Assembly: GCA_919903585.1 (NCBI GenBank)
Contig: CAKKST010000003.1
Location: 1-8,978, forward strand
Length of the DNA: 8,978 nt
Reading direction: 5' to 3'
Origin: Nitrospiria bacterium
GTDB lineage: Bacteria; Nitrospirota; CAKKRA01; 9FT-COMBO-42-15
A model generated the notes under the pieces. It was given only the letters and a program-made list of their open reading frames with translations. It was not told the DNA's origin and ran no database searches. The position numbers and the translations under genes are program-made. This document shows, piece by piece, positions 5,660-8,978 of this stretch; positions within the stretch are counted from its first letter, which is position 1, and each line of letters starts with the position of its first letter.

Positions 5660-7037
5660 GATGGAACAGCATCAGTTAATTCCACCAACTAAACACGAGA
5701 TTGTTATAGATAGCATAAGGAGACTTTTGCGCCGCGGGGCTATTGGCCCTATCTCCAAGATAATTAATAAGCAGCATCCTGCAGATATTGCGAAGTCAAT
5801 AAGCGAAGTAGAAAAAAAGGATAGATTCCTGCTCTTTGAGCTGATTCAGGATGTGAAGGCAAAGGCTGCTGCTATTGTTGAAATAGAAGAGGCAATCAGG
5901 ATGGAGATGCTGAGTGAGATGCCCATTGATGATATTGTTGCTATCTTACATGAGATACCCTCTGATAAGGCAGCGGACATTATAGGCAAGATGCCGGAGG
6001 ATAAGGCAAAAGAGCTTCTCAATATGATGAAGGCAGAGAACTCAAAGGAGGTAAAGGGTCTTTTAAAATTTGAGGAGGAGACAGCAGGCGGTATAATGAT
6101 TCCGCAGTTCTTTGCCCTTTCTGAAAATACCACTGTTCAGCAGGCAATAAAGGCGCTTCAAAAGGCCAAAGATGTTGAGATGGTTTTTTATATTTATGTG
6201 ACAGACGATAAGGGAAGGCTTGTTGGTGTTTTATCTATAAGGCAGCTTCTCTTAGTGCCGCCAAGAAAACAATTGAAGGATATTATGGTCAGGGATGTAA
6301 TCAGTGTTACAACAGATATGGATCAGGAAGAGGTAGCGAGGAGGGTGGCAAGATACAATATCCTTGCCATACCTGTTGTGGATAAGGAGAATAAATTAGT
6401 TGGTATCATTACAGTAGACGATATTATTGATGTTATAAAGGACGAGGCTACAGAGGATATCTACAAGATGGCAGGCCTTAATATAGATGAGCGCGCCCTT
6501 GATCCGATCTTCAGCTCTATTAGAAGAAGGCTTCCATGGCTGTATATTAATCTCCTTACCGCAATCCTTGCAGCAAGTGTTGTTGGGTTATTTACAAATA
6601 CTATTCAGACCTTTGCAATCCTTGCAGCATATATGCCGATTGTAGCTGGTATGGGCGGCAATGCAGCCACCCAGACCCTTACTGTTATTATCCGTGGTAT
6701 GGCCCTCGGTGAACTTACCTTTGGCAATACAATGAAGGCCCTTTTAAAGGAGTCATCTGCAGGGCTTATAAATGGCATCGCGACCGGAGTTGCAATGGGT
6801 GTAATAGCATATCTGTGGAACGGCAACTACATGCTTGGTGTTGTAGTGTGCCTTGCAATGATTATAAATATGTTTGTAGCAGGTCTTACAGGCACCCTTA
6901 TCCCTGTCATATTAAGGGCATTTAAGATTGACCCTGCTGTTGCCTCCACTGTAGTTGTTACAACATTTACAGATGTCGTAGGGTTTTTCTCCTTCCTTGG
7001 CATTGCAACCCTCTTAATCCATTACATAGCAGTATAA
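5652..7037 (+). CDS. mgtE: MgtE-family magnesium channel/transporter
   Basis: MgtE is a homodimeric inner-membrane Mg2+ channel gated by cytosolic Mg2+. The 461-residue protein shows the expected order: N domain (about 20-148) with its repeated LSEMPIDD / LHEIPSDKAADII / GKMPEDKA pattern, CBS1 (about 149-207), CBS2 (about 212-270, IPVVDKENKLVGIITVDDII), a plug helix and five transmembrane helices (294-461). The pore motif GMGGNAATQ and the TM5 aspartate D441 (in TTFTDVVGF), the Mg2+ coordinating residue in MgtE, are present. The ATG at 5652 overlaps the era stop by 8 bp; an ATG at 5661 is possible and has TTAGGG 10 bp upstream. No M-box-like leader is seen, so Mg2+ control of transcription is not evident. 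Confidence 0.96.
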   Translation: MNKMEQHQLIPPTKHEIVIDSIRRLLRRGAIGPISKIINKQHPADIAKSISEVEKKDRFLLFELIQDVKAKAAAIVEIEEAIRMEMLSEMPIDDIVAILHEIPSDKAADIIGKMPEDKAKELLNMMKAENSKEVKGLLKFEEETAGGIMIPQFFALSENTTVQQAIKALQKAKDVEMVFYIYVTDDKGRLVGVLSIRQLLLVPPRKQLKDIMVRDVISVTTDMDQEEVARRVARYNILAIPVVDKENKLVGIITVDDIIDVIKDEATEDIYKMAGLNIDERALDPIFSSIRRRLPWLYINLLTAILAASVVGLFTNTIQTFAILAAYMPIVAGMGGNAATQTLTVIIRGMALGELTFGNTMKALLKESSAGLINGIATGVAMGVIAYLWNGNYMLGVVVCLAMIINMFVAGLTGTLIPVILRAFKIDPAVASTVVVTTFTDVVGFFSFLGIATLLIHYIAV

Positions 7038-7040
7038 ACA

Positions 7041-7128
7041 GCATTCTGCGAATGCCGAAGTGCAAATTGAAAATTGTAAAATGTAAAATGCAAAATTTAA
7101 GATAACAATTTAATATTTGCAATTTTCA
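7041..7128. repeat. Hairpin, tandem 7-mers and AT-rich inverted repeat between mgtE and recO
   Basis: The 117-bp spacer starts with GCATTC-TGC-GAATGC (7041-7055), a 6-bp perfect hairpin. Three tandem 7-mers follow, GTAAAAT, GTAAAAT and GCAAAAT (7076-7096). They lie within a longer inverted repeat whose clearest arms are TGAAAATTG (7068-7076) and CAATTTTCA (7120-7128). No promoter stands out. The layout resembles dispersed AT-rich spacers rather than a regulatory leader. Confidence 0.55.
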
Positions 7129-7154
7129 TTTTAAAATGGAGCGAAGCGACAAAC

Positions 7155-7898
7155 ATGCCATTGTATAAGACAGAGGCAATAGTAATACGCACAATAAAAC
7201 TCGGAGAGGCAGATAAGATTGCTACGCTCTTTACAAATGAGCTCGGCAAGGTAAGGGCAGTTGCAAAAGGGGTGAGAAGGACAAAGAGCAGATTCGGAAG
7301 CGCCTTAGAACCCTTCACACATATAAATACAGGCATTTTTATAAAAGGGAGCAGCAGCCTTTACAGGATGAGGGATACAGGCATCATCCACTCATATCAC
7401 AAGATCAGGGAGGATATTAACAAGATAGCCTACGGCCTGTATCTTCTGGAATTGGTAGACAGGTTTCTTTTAGAAGGGGATGTGAACAAGGGGGTATTTG
7501 CTTTTCTTAAAGATACCCTTGATTTTTTAGGTGAGAGGGAAGATGTAAAGGAGATTTTTATTTTATTTGGCCTCCACTTTCTCAGGCTCTCAGGCTATCA
7601 GTATAAATTTGACAGGTGCATCTCCTGCGGCGATGACCCCCTGATTGCCTTTTTCTCTCCCCACAAAGGCGGGCTGATATGCAATGGCTGCATAAGGGGA
7701 GAGCAGCGGGGCATGTTTCCAATTAATAAGGCTGTGGCTTTATATCTGAACAGTGTTAAAAATATTGATGGTATGATAATAGAGCCAGCAAATACTGATA
7801 TTGTTAATGAGGCTGCGGAGATTATAAAAGGCATCTTCACAGAAATCATCGGCCGCCCACTCCTGACGCAGGAGTTTATTAATGAGATTAAGGGATAA
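7155..7898 (+). CDS. recO: DNA repair protein RecO
   Basis: RecO works in the RecFOR pathway, annealing single strands and helping RecA replace SSB at gaps. The 247-residue length is normal. The N-terminal OB fold starts with the usual YKTEAIVIRTIKLGEADKIA and contains the KGVRRTKSRFG basic segment. A helical region follows (about 90-150). The zinc-binding cysteines are complete: C155 and C158 (CISC), C176 and C179 (CNGC). The ATG is preceded by GGAG 13 bp away, a rather long spacing, next to a GCGAAGCG stretch. RecO downstream of era is a common arrangement (era-recO); here mgtE is inserted between them. No clear terminator follows in the 81 bp before the convergent gene. Confidence 0.97.
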   Translation: MPLYKTEAIVIRTIKLGEADKIATLFTNELGKVRAVAKGVRRTKSRFGSALEPFTHINTGIFIKGSSSLYRMRDTGIIHSYHKIREDINKIAYGLYLLELVDRFLLEGDVNKGVFAFLKDTLDFLGEREDVKEIFILFGLHFLRLSGYQYKFDRCISCGDDPLIAFFSPHKGGLICNGCIRGEQRGMFPINKAVALYLNSVKNIDGMIIEPANTDIVNEAAEIIKGIFTEIIGRPLLTQEFINEIKG

Positions 7899-7979
7899 GG
7901 CTATTGCCATTATTTAATCATCTTGATTGCTTGCATCTCCAACTCCTTATAAACATCACCCTATCGTTGATAGAAGCCC

Positions 7980-8231
7980 CTAATCATTATCACGAAAGGT
8001 ATCCTTAATTTTTTCGCCATCCACATATATTTCAATACCCACATGTTTATATTGTAGATCTTGGGCTATTGCATCTTTCTTGAAATAGTTAATAATTAGC
8101 TTATCTCCATTATCCATATAAACCATCTTAATTCTAAATTTCCCTGTGGAAAACTCCTCTATAAAAATGCCAGCATACGAGACGCCTGTAAACAGTAATA
8201 CCAATAACATTACCCATATTAATCTTTTCAT
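7980..8231 (-). CDS. Small secreted protein of unknown function
   Basis: The 83-residue product begins with a textbook signal peptide: basic MKR, a hydrophobic core (about 4-16) and a likely cleavage site SYA|G after residue 20. The mature part of about 63 residues is mostly predicted beta and charged, with FRIKMVYMDNGDKLIINYFK and GIEIYVDGEKI, and has no cysteine, so it is not a lipoprotein. I do not recognise a family. Coding status is supported by a strong Shine-Dalgarno (AAAGGAGGTG, 4 bp before ATG) and a stop at 7980. It converges with recO. Its leader begins beyond the attC end of the neighbouring cassette, so it could be the next cassette or a resident gene; no attC is visible after it. 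Confidence 0.72.
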   Translation of the reverse strand: MKRLIWVMLLVLLFTGVSYAGIFIEEFSTGKFRIKMVYMDNGDKLIINYFKKDAIAQDLQYKHVGIEIYVDGEKIKDTFRDND

Positions 8232-8261
8232 AATTCACCTCCTTTATGTAGATTTACAAAA

Positions 8262-8343
8262 CCTTTGGGCATTGCCCTCAAGCACCCTGTTATCTGCTGC
8301 TATGGGCATACTTTTTATATGGCTTATAAAAGGTATTTTGTAG
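8262..8343 (+). pseudogene. Possible 3' fragment of a membrane protein gene
   Basis: On the + strand a frame ends at 8343 with LWALPSSTLLSAAMGILFIW followed by LIKGIL and a stop. The codons look ordinary for this genome and the peptide resembles the last transmembrane helix of an integral membrane protein. The frame upstream of about 8262 runs antisense through the secreted-protein gene, so no intact gene exists. It may be a relic or chance, and I cannot name a family. Confidence 0.2.
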
Positions 8344-8380
8344 GCGTGACTTCTATCTTTCTTAATAAAAATATGGCGAT

Positions 8381-8389
8381 ATTATAGCA
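8381..8389 (-). promoter_or_regulatory. Extended -10 promoter, likely for the small secreted protein gene
   Basis: Read on the - strand the segment is TGCTATAAT, a perfect TATAAT with extended TGn. No good -35 is seen 16-18 bp upstream, which extended -10 promoters can lack. Transcription would start near 8374 and give a leader of about 140 nt before the ATG at 8231. It lies 20 bp inside the attC junction, outside the membrane-protein cassette. Confidence 0.5.
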
Positions 8390-8409
8390 TATTTTGACTT
8401 TTTCTACAG

Positions 8410-8469
8410 CCTCAACACCAAAAATCAGCCGCCGCGCATTTTGCGGTCGGCTGGATTGACTTGTTATGC
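8410..8469 (-). other. Integron attC recombination site (59-base element)
   Basis: On the - strand, in order: R'' GCATAAC (8463-8469), a 9-bp spacer, L'' CAGCCGACC, a short variable loop, L' GGCGGCTG, a 10-bp spacer and R' GTTGAGG (8410-8416). The central stem pairs CAGCCG and CCGC with GCGG and CGGCTG, leaving one unpaired A (8447), the extrahelical base typical of attC. From memory, spacing and several bases match the attC of aadA-type cassettes (TAACAA.TCA.TC.AGCCGA on the left arm). The total of 60 bp is usual for short attC sites. It starts 3 bp after the stop codon of the membrane-protein gene, the standard cassette arrangement. R' departs from GTTRRRY only in its last base. Confidence 0.85.
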
Positions 8470-8821
8470 TTTTTAATTTGCAAATTTTGCAGTTGAAATT
8501 CCAACCCCCGCACCAAGAATTATGGACATTGCCAAAATAGGAACAATGCTTTTGGGGTCTTCTTTTGATACAAGAATTACAATTGGTAGAGCGCTTAATA
8601 CAGCAATAATTATACCTTTTAGCCACGGAGCCACTGGCATTTCAATGTAAGATATGACTATACCCAAAATAACCCAATGAACAAAAGCAGAAAGACATGC
8701 GTATTTATCTAATTTCTGAATTATCATTGGCGTTACATCTATAATACCTGCAATGATACCGATAATTAGCGAGATAGATAATTTCGACATTTTGGTTTCC
8801 TTTGAATTTATTTTTGCATAA
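8416..8821 (-). mobile_element. Integron gene cassette carrying one membrane-protein gene
   Basis: The element runs on the - strand from TTATGC (8816-8821, right after the G of core site GTTATGC) to the G of the downstream R' (8416), 406 bp in all. It contains one gene in the standard orientation with its attC at the 3' end. The key check is internal: the cassette's own first bases, G/TTATGC, are exactly complementary to the R'' box GCATAAC of its attC, as expected because these two boxes adjoin in the excised circle. The hybrid R' at the far end (GTTGAGG) is different, as expected if it takes its bases from the next DNA. No integrase is in view. Confidence 0.78.
8473..8790 (-). CDS. Four-helix small membrane protein, cassette-borne, function unknown
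   Basis: The 105-residue product (from ATG 8790) has four predicted transmembrane segments: about 4-23, 32-50, 56-75 and 82-100. Conserved-looking polar points include D18 in GIIDVTP, H38 in FVHWVILG and PWLKG at 55-59. Glycines are frequent in the first and last helices (GIIAGIID, ILGAGVGI), suggesting tight helix packing. The start is set by AAAGGA 7 bp upstream; an upstream in-frame ATG (8853) would extend across the cassette junction and is rejected. I have a vague memory of similar hypothetical membrane proteins in environmental bacteria but no function. The gene is the sole cargo of an integron cassette. Confidence 0.8.
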   Translation of the reverse strand: MSKLSISLIIGIIAGIIDVTPMIIQKLDKYACLSAFVHWVILGIVISYIEMPVAPWLKGIIIAVLSALPIVILVSKEDPKSIVPILAMSIILGAGVGISTAKFAN

Positions 8822-8827
8822 CCAGTA

Positions 8828-8833
8828 ATTATA
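8828..8833 (-). promoter_or_regulatory. Possible -10 box of a promoter reading into the cassette
   Basis: On the - strand this reads TATAAT, with TG directly before it. Nothing close to TTGACA lies at normal spacing (TTGATA is present but only 14 bp away). Transcription would start at about 8821, at the cassette junction, and give a 30-nt leader with a ribosome binding site. That would resemble a platform promoter (Pc or attI-region type), which is an inference. Confidence 0.35.
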
Positions 8834-8872
8834 CAGTTTCTCGACTTTATCAAAATTTTTATGCCAATTCAA

Positions 8873-8922
8873 GCAAATAATAAAATCAAATTGACATAAC
8901 TATTTGATTTCATTATATTTGC
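8873..8922. repeat. Long imperfect AT-rich inverted repeat upstream of the cassette
   Basis: GCAAATAATAAAATCAAAT (8873-8891) is repeated inverted at 8902-8922 with two extra bases and one or two mismatches, around a 10-nt loop. It could form a stem of nearly 20 bp. It lacks the GC-rich L boxes and bulged base of the attC at 8410-8469. The surrounding 8823-8978 has no gene that I can support. Confidence 0.6.
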
Positions 8923-8978
8923 GTGGTTGGATAATATTCCATTTTTCGTGCTTAGCCTATTTCCTGATAACATCCCAT

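Noticed and set aside
5314..5688. - strand 124-codon frame inside era
   Set aside because: Serine- and isoleucine-rich composition is the reverse shadow of the era codons.
7937..7972. Second attC after the secreted-protein gene (TATCAAC ... GTTGGAG on the - strand)
   Set aside because: Only 36 bp between outer boxes and no paired L boxes. The CTATC-GTT-GATAG hairpin there is too small.
8146..8343. + strand 65-codon gene
   Set aside because: It runs antisense through the 5' half of a better supported gene with a strong ribosome binding site and signal peptide. Only its last part looks protein-like, so it is listed as a possible fragment.
8421..8453. Rho-independent terminator on the - strand after the membrane-protein gene
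   Set aside because: The GC hairpin followed by ATTTTT does look like one, but core sites, arm spacing, the bulged A and the matching cassette start fit attC better. It may still stop transcription in addition.
8791..8853. Upstream ATG start for the cassette membrane protein
   Set aside because: It would add 21 unconserved polar residues crossing the cassette junction; the ATG at 8790 has its own ribosome binding site and starts just before the first membrane helix.
8816..8932. Complete attC of a previous cassette at the right edge
   Set aside because: ATCCAAC and GTTATGC are 117 bp apart but do not pair well, and the AT-rich stem between them is off-centre and lacks L-type arms.
8868..8976. 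- strand frame open to the right edge, ending about 8868
   Set aside because: About 35 codons without a recognisable pattern, running through the inverted repeat. It does not resemble an integrase or any family I know.

Overview
This is a bacterial chromosomal segment, moderately AT-rich, with tightly packed housekeeping genes on the + strand and an accessory region on the - strand at the right end. The gene set (GatB, enolase, an FtsB/DivIC-type protein, Era, MgtE, RecO) fits a Gram-negative-like lineage. The short palindromic and tandem repeats between genes resemble those I associate with uncultured Nitrospirota or Desulfobacterota-type genomes. That placement is an inference of low confidence.

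Layout: 1-304 is a gene-poor stretch with a CCCCCTTT/AAAGGGGG palindrome and a 23-codon fragment resembling the N-terminus of DUF1016 (YhcG-type) proteins. 305-914 is a VapBC-like toxin-antitoxin pair with a consensus-like promoter that predicts a leaderless antitoxin mRNA. 951-1001 is a relic of the first codons of a family 2 glycosyltransferase, ending at the Shine-Dalgarno sequence of gatB. 1015-7898 is a co-directional run: gatB, a KhtT-like RCK_C regulator, eno, ftsB-like, era, mgtE, recO. The ftsB/era and era/mgtE pairs overlap. Most of the other junctions hold small repeats, of at least five types.

From 7980 onward the genes are on the - strand. One encodes an 83-residue secreted protein with a strong ribosome binding site. 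The other encodes a 105-residue four-helix membrane protein. The membrane protein gene has the anatomy of an integron gene cassette. A 60-bp attC site (8410-8469) lies 3 bp after its stop codon. A core site GTTATGC lies about 25 bp upstream of its start codon, and the first bases of the cassette are exactly complementary to the R'' box of its own attC, as integron biology predicts. No integrase gene is visible, so the platform may lie beyond position 8978, or this may be a cassette lacking a nearby integrase.

The main operon mixes translation quality (GatB), glycolysis (Eno), division (FtsB-like), ribosome maturation (Era), Mg2+ and monovalent-cation homeostasis (MgtE, KhtT-like) and recombinational repair (RecO). 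The accessory parts are the toxin-antitoxin module, the gene relics and the integron cassette. They flank the core block on both sides, and the relics suggest past rearrangement at its left boundary.
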